Assembly: GCA_020051235.1 (NCBI GenBank)
Contig: JAGVJG010000070.1
Span: forward strand, 1 to 40,785
Length of the DNA: 40,785 nucleotides
Reading direction: 5' to 3'
Source: Parachlamydiales bacterium
GTDB lineage: Bacteria > Chlamydiota > Chlamydiia > Chlamydiales > Parachlamydiaceae
The position numbers and the translations under genes were made by a program. Every line of letters begins with the position of its first letter. The first letter of the stretch is position 1. The notes under the pieces are model-generated. The model was given only the letters and a program-made list of their open reading frames with translations, did not search any database and was not told the origin of the DNA. Below, in pieces: positions 1-10,000 of the stretch.

Positions 1-13
1 GTTTAGCGGGAAT

Positions 14-47
14 CGGGCACGGGCACGCACGCGGGCACGGGCACGGG
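14..47. repeat. Short G/C-rich tandem repeat, cgggca unit
   Basis: Five copies or partial copies of the hexamer cgggca, interrupted once by a variant unit, lie about 60 bases upstream of yidC. The composition is strikingly G/C-rich for an otherwise AT-rich window. The window begins just before it, so its full extent is unknown. It may be a simple-sequence repeat or the edge of a larger intergenic repeat. Confidence 0.7.
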
Positions 48-105
48 TTAGATTTGGTACAAATCAACTAAATATGTTAACCTTATGACTTTTTGAGGAT
101 TTTTC

Positions 106-2418
106 ATGGATCGAAGATCGATTATAGCTGTTGCTATTTTTTCAGCTATGTTTCTGGGTGTAAACTGGTATTTTGAATCACAAAACCAAAAGGCTTTGAA
201 AGAGTGGAACGAACAAGTTAAAACTCAAAAAGAACTTGAAAGCAAACGAATCGAAAACGACGTAAAAAATAAGACAGCCGATTCTCATTCTATTCCAAAG
301 CAAGATTCCTTTTTAAAAGTTAAAGACTCTCTTCTGACTTTTGACAATCAAGCGGCACCTGCCGACTACAAAGAAACTTTTAAAAACGACCAATTCACTG
401 TTTACAGCAAGAGTGATCAACCTTTAGAAGTCGCAAATCTACCCGACTTTGGCGCCTACGATCTTCAACTTTACTTTCCGGAATCCGATCAAGTTGTATT
501 AGGCTCTTATGAAGACGGACAGTTCTCAATCCCTCAAGAAAAGATTTCCACAAGAATTGAAGGTAAAGCCTGGGTTCTTCTTAAATCAAACGGCAACTAT
601 CTGCCCGTGGCTATTTACGACAGCAAAAGACCTAACTTAATTTGGCTTGATGAGATCGAAGGTCTTAAAACATCTTTATCTAATAACTCAAATACACAAG
701 ATGCTGTAAAGGGCGAAGAAAAGTTTTATGTTCTTGAAAACGCCTATCAACAACTCGTTTTCTCGAGCTACGGTGCAGCGCTTGCAGAAATCAATCTTCC
801 TTTTCAATCCGATACAGACACTAAAAGTGTAGTAAAAGAAATCGAATTTGACCGTGAAATGATAGAGCAAGAACCGCAAAACGCCTACTTCCCCTCACAT
901 CCCTATTATACTCCCGATAACGTTCGTCATGATAAAGGATCACTTGGTGGATATTATCCCTTAATCAGACGTGATTTAATTCAAAAAAGCGATAAAAAAT
1001 CGGTACGCATTGAACCGCGTTTTTACGCTCTTAATTTAGTATCAGATTTTCCGGAAGTTGCGAAAACTGAGTATAAAGTTACAAAGTTCACCGCAAATGA
1101 AATTGTATTTGAATCCAATACCCCAAGTCGAAAAGTAACTAAACGATACTCTCTTACTCCAGAAAGCCAAGGCGGTCCGTATACTTTAGATTTAGAAATC
1201 ACTATTGATGGAGATAGCCGTAATCTTTGGCTAACTACAGGCGTACCCGAAATTGAATGGATTTCCGGCGCACCGGCCCCTAGCTTAAAATATCGCATTA
1301 CAAAAAATAATCAGTCCGTTGTTGAAAACATCGACTTACCCGCTGATGTATTTACTTTAACATCCACAAAGCCTGACTGGGTTGCAAACTCCAACGGCTT
1401 TTTAGGTTTGATTTTAGATCCGCTCGAAAACCAAAGCGAGGGTTTTAAAGTACAAAAAGTGACCGGTCAACAAGTTCCGTCCAGACTCGTTGAAATTGAT
1501 GAGCAATACAATCGATTCCCTGCAAATGACATGCCGGGATATAACATGATGCTTCCTGTTAAAGGGGGCAATAAACCTTTAAAATATCGAGTTATTGCAG
1601 GTCCTTTTGCAACCGACGTATTAAAGACAATCGATCAAACCTACTCGGACCCGGCTACCGGATATAATCCCGACTATATTGCTAGCCAAACCTTTCACGG
1701 TTGGTTTAGTTTCATATCCGAGCCTTTTGCAAAATTCTTGCTCATACTTTTGAAGTTTTTTTACTGGATCACCCACTCATGGGGCTTTTCCATCATTCTT
1801 TTAACGGTTGCATTGAGAGTCATGCTTTATCCATTAAATGCATGGTCAATCAAATCAACACTCGCTATGCAACGAATTGCGCCTGAAGTAGCCGCTATTC
1901 AAGAAAGAAACAAGAAAGATCCGAAAAAAGGGCAGCTTGAAATCGTAAATCTGTACCGCGAAAAAGGAGTTAATCCTTTATCGGGTTGCTTGCCATTATT
2001 AATTCAGATGCCATTCCTTATCGGTATGTTCGACCTTTTAAAGTCGACTTTTGAATTAAGAGGCGCAAGCTTTATTCCGGGTTGGATTGATAACTTAGCG
2101 GCACCAGACGTGCTCTTTTCGTGGAATTACCCACTGCCCTTCATCGGAAACTCCTTTCACTTATTACCGATCATCTTGGGCGTTGTCATGTTCTTGCAAC
2201 AAAAGATGATGTCACCTGCTCCTGCTGATCCTTCTAAGATGACCGATCAACAGCGCCAACAACGTGTAATGGGTTCATTCATGACAGTTGTATTCACCTT
2301 TTTATTCTACCATTTCCCCTCAGGATTAAATATTTACTGGTTATCCTCTATGTTACTTGGTATTTTACAACAATGGTGGAGTTCCAGAAATTTACAGGTG
2401 GTGCCTGTTAAGAAATGA
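106..2418 (+). CDS. yidC: Membrane protein insertase YidC
   Basis: Inserts and folds inner-membrane proteins, alone or with the Sec translocon. An N-terminal membrane segment (about residues 7-24) is followed by a very large periplasmic domain (about 30-520) and then the conserved C-terminal insertase domain with several hydrophobic segments (about 530-760). The groove arginine is visible as Arg571 in ALRVMLYPLN. At 770 residues it is longer than the E. coli protein, mainly in the periplasmic part, which I recall is usual for chlamydial YidC. The start is supported by gagga a few bases upstream of the ATG. Its stop overlaps the dnaA start (ATGA), so the two are probably translationally coupled. 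The product assignment is firm. Confidence 0.95.
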   Translation: MDRRSIIAVAIFSAMFLGVNWYFESQNQKALKEWNEQVKTQKELESKRIENDVKNKTADSHSIPKQDSFLKVKDSLLTFDNQAAPADYKETFKNDQFTVYSKSDQPLEVANLPDFGAYDLQLYFPESDQVVLGSYEDGQFSIPQEKISTRIEGKAWVLLKSNGNYLPVAIYDSKRPNLIWLDEIEGLKTSLSNNSNTQDAVKGEEKFYVLENAYQQLVFSSYGAALAEINLPFQSDTDTKSVVKEIEFDREMIEQEPQNAYFPSHPYYTPDNVRHDKGSLGGYYPLIRRDLIQKSDKKSVRIEPRFYALNLVSDFPEVAKTEYKVTKFTANEIVFESNTPSRKVTKRYSLTPESQGGPYTLDLEITIDGDSRNLWLTTGVPEIEWISGAPAPSLKYRITKNNQSVVENIDLPADVFTLTSTKPDWVANSNGFLGLILDPLENQSEGFKVQKVTGQQVPSRLVEIDEQYNRFPANDMPGYNMMLPVKGGNKPLKYRVIAGPFATDVLKTIDQTYSDPATGYNPDYIASQTFHGWFSFISEPFAKFLLILLKFFYWITHSWGFSIILLTVALRVMLYPLNAWSIKSTLAMQRIAPEVAAIQERNKKDPKKGQLEIVNLYREKGVNPLSGCLPLLIQMPFLIGMFDLLKSTFELRGASFIPGWIDNLAAPDVLFSWNYPLPFIGNSFHLLPIILGVVMFLQQKMMSPAPADPSKMTDQQRQQRVMGSFMTVVFTFLFYHFPSGLNIYWLSSMLLGILQQWWSSRNLQVVPVKK

Positions 2419-3719
2419 AGGCTTGGGAAAACTTTTTACAAGAACAAGAGAAAGATCTTGGTGAAGCCACCGTTAAAAAGTGGCTTCGCACCCTAAAAGT
2501 TATCAAATATGACGCTCAAAATCTTTATCTAGAAGCGTCTGATTCATTTCAGGCGCTTTGGTTTGAAGAGCACCTTCGAAAAAAGCTTCTCGCCGGCTTT
2601 TATAATAATAATCATCAAAAGATACGCGTTCATCTTCTTCTTGCGAATAAGTATGAACAATTAAAAAAGAAAGAGGGCAAAGCGATAAAAGCCGAGTCGC
2701 CTCACTTCTCCCCTACTTTTGATGCCATCAATCCCCTCTTTACGTTTTCAAATTTTGTTACCACTGAAGAGAATGAGATAACAGTTAAACTTTTGACCGA
2801 TAAGCTTCAATTTAATCCCATTTACATACACGGACCTTCTGGATCGGGAAAAACCCATTTACTTATGGCGTTGACTCAATCAATGGGTGCTCAAGGTTTA
2901 AGAGTAACTTATGCACGTACAGAAACTTTCACAGAGCATGTAGTTTCAGCGATTCGCGCGTCAGAAATGGCTCTATTTAGAGAAGCTTATAGAAATATTG
3001 ATGTTTTGATTCTCGATGATGTTGAAGTTCTCGCTCATAAAGGGGCGACTCAGGAAGAGCTATTTCATACGTTTAACACTCTTCATTTAGTCAATAAGCC
3101 CATTATATTAGCTAGTAAACTACCCCCTTCGCAACTGGAACACATTGAACCCCGTTTAGTTTCTCGATTTGAATGGGGAATTGCGCTTCCTTTAACTTGT
3201 CCCACTCCTCAAGAGATGCCCCTCATTCTTGAAAAAAAGTGTCAGGTATTAAAATACCCTCTACATCGTAAAACTCTGGATTTCCTTGTTGAAACATTTA
3301 AGAGCGGTCCAAAAGCTTGCATTCAAGCGTTAGAAGCTCTGATTTTAAGAACTCACCTACAAACATCACCCGCAACGACATTAACCATCCCTCTCGTAAA
3401 ACATTACCTTAGCGATCTAATTGCACAAGAAGAACAGATCAAAATCACCCCTCAGAAGATCATTTATTCTGTAGCCGAACATTACGGGATAAGAGCGGAA
3501 GACATTTTAGGTATTTCTCAAACTAGAGAATCTACTCTTCCTCGGCAGCTTGCCATGTACCTATGTCGTAGAGAACTTAAACTCCCCTTTAAAAAGATCG
3601 GCGATATCTTTGAAAGAGATCATTCCACTGTAATGACCTCAATTCGAGTAATAGAAAAAAACCAAGAGGCCGTCTTGGCTTGCGAACCCATTCTTTCTAA
3701 ATTGCAAAAAGGACACTAG
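2415..3719 (+). CDS. dnaA: Chromosomal replication initiator protein DnaA (one of the chlamydial paralogues)
   Basis: AAA+ ATPase that binds DnaA boxes and opens the replication origin. A short N-terminal domain (about 1-90) precedes the ATPase core, with Walker A GPSGSGKT (residues 140-147), Walker B ILDDVE (near 200) and the box VII arginine region PRLVSRFEWG. The C-terminal DNA-binding domain has the signature-like stretch RDHSTVMTS, which differs from the usual RDHTTVxxA. The length of 434 is normal. Chlamydiae carry two dnaA genes, and this one sits beside yidC, as I recall for the copy near lgt in C. trachomatis. It overlaps yidC by four bases. No cluster of DnaA boxes was seen nearby, so this locus is not obviously the origin. 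Confidence 0.92.
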   Translation: MKAWENFLQEQEKDLGEATVKKWLRTLKVIKYDAQNLYLEASDSFQALWFEEHLRKKLLAGFYNNNHQKIRVHLLLANKYEQLKKKEGKAIKAESPHFSPTFDAINPLFTFSNFVTTEENEITVKLLTDKLQFNPIYIHGPSGSGKTHLLMALTQSMGAQGLRVTYARTETFTEHVVSAIRASEMALFREAYRNIDVLILDDVEVLAHKGATQEELFHTFNTLHLVNKPIILASKLPPSQLEHIEPRLVSRFEWGIALPLTCPTPQEMPLILEKKCQVLKYPLHRKTLDFLVETFKSGPKACIQALEALILRTHLQTSPATTLTIPLVKHYLSDLIAQEEQIKITPQKIIYSVAEHYGIRAEDILGISQTRESTLPRQLAMYLCRRELKLPFKKIGDIFERDHSTVMTSIRVIEKNQEAVLACEPILSKLQKGH

Positions 3720-3755
3720 TTACGTTATACCTTTTAAAAAAATAAAAGGATTATT

Positions 3756-5189
3756 ATGGAACCTCCTCCTGCTGCAGCTCCTGCTCCTCCAGTACAAACA
3801 CCTACTCCCTGTCATTTCAGAATTGCAAAGAAAGAAGAAAAGCCCGGTTGGGTATGGTGGTTTGTTTCTAAAACTTATTACTTTGTATCGACAGTTGTTA
3901 GAACTGTCACATTCAAATGGAAAAAGCCCTATATTCAAGAGGTATTTTCTGACTGTAAAAATCGTGCATTCACAAGATGTCCTATTTTTGGCGCAAATCT
4001 AATATTTCTTGGCGATCATGCGACGGCAATGGCGCTCTTTGAACACCATCGAAACGAGAATCTATTCACAATCGATGGTAAAATGAAAAGCTCACTCTAT
4101 TTGTTAACAAAACTTCTATTTTCGAGATTGAATTTCAAAGAAAACGACATGATTTTGACTTGTGATCAAGCCCATTCGACTACTTATCGATCCTTTTTAA
4201 ATTACCAATTAACAAGGCTTCAAATCAGTAAGAGGCAAGAAGAGATTACAAAGTTGATCGAAGGAGATCTAGTTAATTGGAGCTTAAAGCCAGAAGTTGA
4301 CCTTTCGATTGTGACTAAGAGGATGACTGCAAAAATTATCGGGGAAATTTTCTTAGGATATCCGGGACCGTATGACAGAGTCGCGGACGCTATTGGACAA
4401 GCTATCATCCCCTTATTAAGTCGAATATCTTGGGAAGATCCTGTTAAGTTAACGCCAATAGAACAAGATGGACTAAATGCATTTGTAGATATAGTTGAAA
4501 AAGTGGTGGCGCATAAAAGTGCTGGAGGAAAAGACGAAACGCTCATTGAAAGCATGAAAAAGCAGAACTTTAGTGAAGCGCAAATCAATGCCATGGTCTT
4601 TACTCTTATTTTTGCAGCAACAGACAACACTTCCAATGTTGCAAGCTACATTTTAATAAAGCTCGCACAAAATCCCACGTATCAATCTGAGGTACTAAAT
4701 AAAAAGCTTCCTATTGAATGGTTGATTGCAGAAGGCTTGAGAATGTTTACTCCTGTTTCAGTTCTTTCAAGAACAGCAAGGCACGATGAAATTCTGGAAA
4801 CGAAGCCCCCGGAATTTATCTCGGCCGGATCTATTGTGGTTTATGCTCCTACCTTTGCAGCGAGAAATCCTTCGGTTGTTAATGATTCTAATTTAAACGA
4901 GTTTTATCCCTATCGCTGGAAGGATAAAGAGGTTCCTACCTATTTGCCTGACTTGCCTTGGAAGCCTTTTGGAGGCAATGTTCATGAATGTGTAGGATCT
5001 AAATTTGCTGAAAGCATTCTTAAAATAATCATTGAAACGGCTTGCAAACATTTCACGCTAACGACTCCTATTAAAGGAGAGCCAAGACAAAAAACAACCT
5101 TTACCAACAGGCTAGACGGGGCTGTTCCGTTAAAACTTACTTCTAGATCTGTCAGAGATGAACATGAAGAAAAAGATAAACACATCTAA
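3756..5189 (+). CDS. Cytochrome P450 family monooxygenase
   Basis: A haem-thiolate monooxygenase; the substrate cannot be told from sequence. The haem-binding loop FGGNVHECVG carries the axial Cys412, the K-helix ExxR motif is E326-G-L-R329, and the I-helix reads AATDNTS (287-293). The usual oxygen-activating acid/threonine pair would fall on Asp290 and Asn291, so the Thr is apparently displaced by one or replaced, although Thr292 follows. The N-terminus is Pro/Ala-rich (residues 2-17) with no clear membrane anchor. aaagga precedes the ATG by five bases. The gene lies between dnaA and tRNA-Pro, interrupting an otherwise conserved yidC-dnaA-lgt order. This suggests acquisition next to a tRNA gene. 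A ferredoxin encoded about 1 kb downstream could be its electron donor, which is inference only. Confidence 0.88.
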   Translation: MEPPPAAAPAPPVQTPTPCHFRIAKKEEKPGWVWWFVSKTYYFVSTVVRTVTFKWKKPYIQEVFSDCKNRAFTRCPIFGANLIFLGDHATAMALFEHHRNENLFTIDGKMKSSLYLLTKLLFSRLNFKENDMILTCDQAHSTTYRSFLNYQLTRLQISKRQEEITKLIEGDLVNWSLKPEVDLSIVTKRMTAKIIGEIFLGYPGPYDRVADAIGQAIIPLLSRISWEDPVKLTPIEQDGLNAFVDIVEKVVAHKSAGGKDETLIESMKKQNFSEAQINAMVFTLIFAATDNTSNVASYILIKLAQNPTYQSEVLNKKLPIEWLIAEGLRMFTPVSVLSRTARHDEILETKPPEFISAGSIVVYAPTFAARNPSVVNDSNLNEFYPYRWKDKEVPTYLPDLPWKPFGGNVHECVGSKFAESILKIIIETACKHFTLTTPIKGEPRQKTTFTNRLDGAVPLKLTSRSVRDEHEEKDKHI

Positions 5190-5238
5190 TTTTTTTCTTT
5201 GAAAGAATTAGGCTCTCTTGATAGTCTATTTTTTCATT

Positions 5239-5313
5239 CGGAGTATAGCGCAGCTTGGCTAGCGCGGCTGCTTTGGGAGCAGTAGGTCGGGGGTTCAAAT
5301 CCCTCTACTCCGA
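5239..5313 (+). tRNA. tRNA-Pro (anticodon TGG)
   Basis: A complete cloverleaf can be drawn. The acceptor stem is CGGAGTA with TACTCCG and the discriminator base is A. The D-arm is GCGC/GCGC. The anticodon stem GCTGC/GCAGT encloses the loop TTTGGGA with anticodon TGG, and the T-arm GGGGG/CCCTC encloses TTCAAAT. The 3' CCA is not encoded. It sits 49 bases after the P450 gene and 14 bases before lgt, with which it may be co-transcribed. Confidence 0.96.
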
Positions 5314-5327
5314 AACTTTTTAAAATT

Positions 5328-6128
5328 ATGATTTATTGGAATCCCGATCCAGATCTTATCGTTATCCCCCTCATAAATCACCCCATCAAGTGGTACGGCT
5401 TCTTTTTTGTAATCGGCTTTCTGTTTGGTTACTATTATGTTCAGAACGATTTCAAAAAATATACTAACAATCCCCTTAAGCTAACCGACAAGCTCCTTTG
5501 GTATATTCTAGCTGGAACCATCATCGGCGCCCGTTTAGGCCACGTTCTCTTTTATGAGCCCCTTTCTTACTTAAAACATCCCTTAGAAATCCTAAAGATA
5601 TGGAACGGGGGTCTTGCCAGTCACGGGGGAACCGTGGGTGTTGCCCTAGCTTTATGGCTATTCGTTCATAATAATAAGAAAGAATACCCAGGCCTAACCT
5701 TCCTTAAAGTGCTCGACATTGTTTGTATACCCACAGCCTTAGTCGCCTTTTTTATTAGGCTTGGCAATTTCTTCAATCAAGAAATCATAGGAACCCCCAC
5801 AGACCTTCCCTGGGCGGTTATTTTTGGATCCCCTTTTGATGGAAGCTCGATTGTTCCTCGTCATCCCTCCCAGCTTTACGAGGGGCTCGCCTACCTTGCC
5901 ACCTTTTTCTTCCTTCTTTATCTGAAAAGAAAAAATTTGAAACCAGGCGCCCTAATTGGTTGGTTTTTCACTCTTGTATTTACTAGCCGCTTTTTTATAG
6001 AGTATACTAAAGAAATACAGCCTGCTCCTATTGATCAATCCATATTGCAGATGGGACAGTGGCTAAGCCTGCCCTTTATCTTATTAGGACTTTTTCTAAT
6101 ATTTAGAAGAGATACTAGAACTAATTGA
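5328..6128 (+). CDS. lgt: Phosphatidylglycerol-prolipoprotein diacylglyceryl transferase
   Basis: Transfers diacylglycerol from phosphatidylglycerol to the lipobox cysteine of prolipoproteins, the first step in lipoprotein maturation at the inner membrane. It has a multi-pass membrane protein profile and 266 residues, typical of the family. The family signature is present in the form IRLGNFFNQEIIG, followed by the conserved HPSQLYEGL and the early HPIKWYG segment. It starts 14 bases after tRNA-Pro. Its substrates in this window would include the lipoprotein at 20171-20647. The call is confident. Confidence 0.94.
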   Translation: MIYWNPDPDLIVIPLINHPIKWYGFFFVIGFLFGYYYVQNDFKKYTNNPLKLTDKLLWYILAGTIIGARLGHVLFYEPLSYLKHPLEILKIWNGGLASHGGTVGVALALWLFVHNNKKEYPGLTFLKVLDIVCIPTALVAFFIRLGNFFNQEIIGTPTDLPWAVIFGSPFDGSSIVPRHPSQLYEGLAYLATFFFLLYLKRKNLKPGALIGWFFTLVFTSRFFIEYTKEIQPAPIDQSILQMGQWLSLPFILLGLFLIFRRDTRTN

Positions 6129-6175
6129 ATTTTATTCAATTATTTAATAAGATATTTGAATTTGGAGTATCTATA

Positions 6176-6442
6176 ATGGCTAATTTAAAATTTAAACATA
6201 ATGATGAAAATGTAGACCTTCCTGACGATTCCCCTATTGCACAACCTTGCGAAGAAGCTGGCGTTCCTTTTGCGTGCACAGAAGGCGTTTGCGGAACCTG
6301 CGTTATCAATATTATTTCGGGGGGCGAAAACCTTTCACCTCCAACCCGTGAAGAAGAAGATTTTCTCGGTGAAGGATGTAAAGATGAGCGTCTCGCTTGT
6401 CAGTGCCGTATTAAAGGCGGCTGTGTTAAAATATCATTTTAA
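6176..6442 (+). CDS. [2Fe-2S] ferredoxin
   Basis: Small plant/adrenodoxin-type electron carrier of 88 residues. The cluster ligands are visible as Cys34, Cys39 and Cys42 in the C-x4-C-x2-C loop (ACTEGVCGTC) and Cys75 in ERLACQC. An upstream in-frame ATG at 6125 overlaps the lgt stop, but the start at 6176 is preferred because ggag precedes it at a good distance and the ferredoxin fold begins there. Its neighbour downstream is an iron-sulfur carrier-like fusion. Redox partners are unknown; the P450 upstream is one candidate. Confidence 0.9.
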   Translation: MANLKFKHNDENVDLPDDSPIAQPCEEAGVPFACTEGVCGTCVINIISGGENLSPPTREEEDFLGEGCKDERLACQCRIKGGCVKISF

Positions 6443-6456
6443 TTAAGGGTTTTTCC

Positions 6457-7023
6457 ATGTCACAACAACAAAAAATTCATCGTCAATTAACGATTAAACA
6501 AATCCTCGGTATGTTCCCAGGCAAATCGCAAAAGCTCTCCCAAGAGATTACGAATGCCGGTTTACATTGCGTAGGTTGCGGCGCTGCCGATTACGAAACG
6601 CTTGAGCAAGGCATGAAAGGCCACGGCAAAACCGAAGACCAAGTTGAAAAACTTTTAAAAAGACTAAACGATCTTCTCGAAGAAAGCGCAGATCCTACAA
6701 CGATTGTAATCACTCCAAGAGCCGCTAAGAAATTCCAAGAGATTGCTGAAGAAGAAGGCAAAAAAGGCTGGGCACTTAGATTTGACGAACAAATGGCAGG
6801 CTGCAGCGGATTTGAATACATTCTCGACTTCTCTGAAAAAGCAGAAGAAGATGATATCGTAATGGAATCAAACGGAATTGAAATCCACTTGAAAGGCAAA
6901 AAGAAAGCTCGTCTTTTGGGTAGTGAAATTGACTATGTTGAAGGACTTCATTCGACCGGTTTTAAAATTTCTAATCCAAATGCGAAAAGCTCCTGCGGTT
7001 GCGGCTCTTCACACGGATATTAA
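6457..7023 (+). CDS. DUF1858-like redox domain fused to a HesB/IscA-type iron-sulfur carrier
   Basis: A two-domain protein of 188 residues. Residues 10-55 resemble the DUF1858 / ScdA N-terminal helical domain, with a CVGC motif at Cys38-Cys41. Residues 83-188 are an A-type iron-sulfur carrier with the three family cysteines: Cys116 in AGCSGFEY and Cys180/Cys182 in SCGCGS. A-type carriers deliver clusters to apoproteins such as the ferredoxin encoded 14 bases upstream, so a role in maturation of that ferredoxin or other Fe-S proteins is plausible. aaggg precedes the ATG. The 3' end overlaps the convergent cyclase gene by four bases. The fusion is clear in a single frame, but the function of the CxxC domain is inferred. 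Confidence 0.85.
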   Translation: MSQQQKIHRQLTIKQILGMFPGKSQKLSQEITNAGLHCVGCGAADYETLEQGMKGHGKTEDQVEKLLKRLNDLLEESADPTTIVITPRAAKKFQEIAEEEGKKGWALRFDEQMAGCSGFEYILDFSEKAEEDDIVMESNGIEIHLKGKKKARLLGSEIDYVEGLHSTGFKISNPNAKSSCGCGSSHGY

Positions 7024-10000
7024 TCTAAAACTTCGTAAATTTGAACTTGGCCAGTGCGTCCCTTAACGGATACCTGGCCTTTATCATTTATATTAAAAGC
7101 ATTTCCAATTAAGCGTCTGGTTTCACCGGTAATTAAGATATCGGCTTTGTAATCTCGAGTTAAAGCCTCCACTCTTGAAGCAATATTCACACTATCGCCG
7201 ATCACAGTAAATTCAGTTCTATCTTTACTTCCGATGTTACCTAAAAGAACTTTACCCGAATTGATTCCTATTCCTGCAAAGACTTGGGGTCTGCCTTTTC
7301 GCTTTTGATCTTCGTTAAATTGTTTCATCGCCTTTTTAATATTAATAGCAGCGTTAACGGCTTTAATTGCATGCTCCGGATCGGGACCTATCGCTCCAAA
7401 AAGAGCCATAAACGCATCCCCGATGAATTTGTCTATTATCCCTTCATGTTTAAGAACCACATCGCCCATACAAGAGAAAAAGGCGTTTAATATTTCCACG
7501 GTATCTTTTGGACTCAGGCGTTCAGACAAGGCCGTAAAGTTAACAATATCGCAAAATAGAACCGTAATTTCTTTCTCTTGCCCTGCGACCTCGATACCTT
7601 TGTTTAATATTTGATCTAACACTTGGGCATTGGGAACATATCTTCCTAATTTGTTTTTAACGATTTCCCTTTCCTTCAGCATCTCTTGCTCAAGTAACTT
7701 CGTTTGGGTCACTTCTAGTTTTTTAAGCGTATCTTGAAGTATGGAGGTTTTTTGATTTAGTTCTTCCGTTCTTTCAAAAACTTTGCTTTCCAGATGACTA
7801 TAAAGCCGTGCATTTTGAATAGAAAATGCCATTTGAGCGGATAACACATTAATCAGCTTCAACCGCTCGTTTGTAAAAACCCCTTTCGTCACACTATTTT
7901 CTAAATAGATCAGACCGATTAACTTTCCTTGATGAATTAAGGGAACGACGGCAAGAGAAGCCAATTTTTTTAAACGAATATAAGAGTCAAAAGCAAAGCT
8001 TCCTTCATAAAAGGCATCTTTCAAGACAACCGGTTCCTGAGAACGAATAGCATAATTAATGGGGCCCATCGCCAAATTTTGCTCTCGATCCTTTAAGGGA
8101 AAATGCTCATAAATCACGGCTTGATCATTTTCTGGAGAAATCTCTGCCTTTATTTCAAATTTATTATCTTCGTCTAAAATAAGTAAGGCTCTATCGGCAC
8201 CCGCATTCAATATGACGATTTTCATAAGCTCTTGAACTAGTTTTTCTAAAACAATCTCTTTTGTAAGGGTTCTTGAAGCATCAACTAAAGAGGTAATGTC
8301 AAAGGAGAGAGGCTCTGCCCCTTCTAGCTGAAGATTTAAATCAGGCGCATATTGTTTTAATTGATCAACTTTAATTTGAGCGCCCCATCGTCCATATATC
8401 GTTATAGCCTCTTTTAACTCGATTTTGGCAATATCCAACTGTTTCATTTTATAAAGAAGCTTTCCTTTTCGCTCATGAGCTATAGCTTCTTCTGCCGTCT
8501 GATTATTTTCTTTAGCAAATCGAATTGCTTCATCATATAATTGTAGAGCCTTATCGTACTCTTTAACGATCCAATGATATTCGGCATTTAACAAGTGATA
8601 AGGAGCTTTATAATTAATGGAAGCTTGAGCCCATCTTTCGAAGTTTTTTAAATTCCTTCTAATTTCTACAACTTCATCGCTATCAGAAAACTCAATATTT
8701 AACTGAGTCATGGCTAAACTGTAATATAGATAATATATGTTCCATGCAATGTGATTACTAAAACTAAAACGGATTGAGTCGAATTGCTTTCCAAATTCAC
8801 AGGCTTGTTTATAATCGCCTTTTAAATAGAGATGCCAAAGTTTAAAAACACTATAGATAAATTGATAAGGCTTCTTTATCTCTCCTGCTCTTATTTCTTG
8901 TACGACTTCTATGGGTATATTTTTGGGATTTAATTCGGATGTGTCTCCCTTCAACGCGCCTACAAAAGCACGAGCAAACTCGAAAATATTTAGATAATCT
9001 TGGCTTCCGATCTTTTTTAATTCATGGGCCTGGTAGTCCACCTCTTTAAGAACAGAACTCAGTTTGTCTCCAGACGCAAATAGGTACATGACCGTGAACA
9101 TCGATATGGCTGCGGCGTAAGGTGAATTCCCTCTTTCCAACTGTTGTTTAAAATATACCTTTTGCATTTCAGTACATTTACTAAAAGGCATTCCCCAACG
9201 ACAAAGAAGGCTCCAAAAAACTAAGTGCGATTCAATATAGGCATTAACCGGGTTGTATCGACTGGAGATATCAAGGGCACTTACCGCGAGCTTGTAGCCT
9301 TTTTCATAATCATGAATACCGATCCATGTTAGCATGACGCAATAAAGCATGATGGCTGTGACTCCAAATTCGGTCATGCCATGCTTAAGGGTAAGATCCA
9401 TCATTTTTATGATCATCACGGCCGATTCAAGCTGCTTGGCTGATAAATAAGTGAGTTCGGACCCTTGGCTTAAAAGGTGTAAGATCGTTTCGATATTCTT
9501 ATCTTTAATCTCAGGAATATTCTTTATCTTTTCTGGAGGATAAAAAAACATTTTTATCCTCATTCTCAGAGTTTCATATTTCATTCTTAAGACAGAAATG
9601 TCTTTTGGAAGTTGAAAATCTAGAAACTTTAAACCCGCGTAGACATATTTTTGAGCCGTTTCAAAATCTTCCTTTTGAGCCGTTAAAAATACCTTCTGAG
9701 ACATTATTTGGCCGCGTTCGGCATTCGATTTGCTATGTTTAATAAGAATATTAAATAAAGTTTCTGATTCATCTGTACGCCCGGCAATTCTTTCAGTGAC
9801 CGCTGTTTCAAGATAAAGGCTTTGAGTGTAGGAGTAATCTTTTTCCCAGGAATTCTCAGGAAGAAGCAGTAAAGCCAATCGATAATATTTTAAAGCTGAT
9901 GAAAAGGCAGCTGTTTCTTTCGCCCTTAATCCGGCAGCGAAGAATAAGTGCCCTACTTTCTCTTTTTCTTTAAAGTCGTTTAATGGGCCTATTCCTATGG

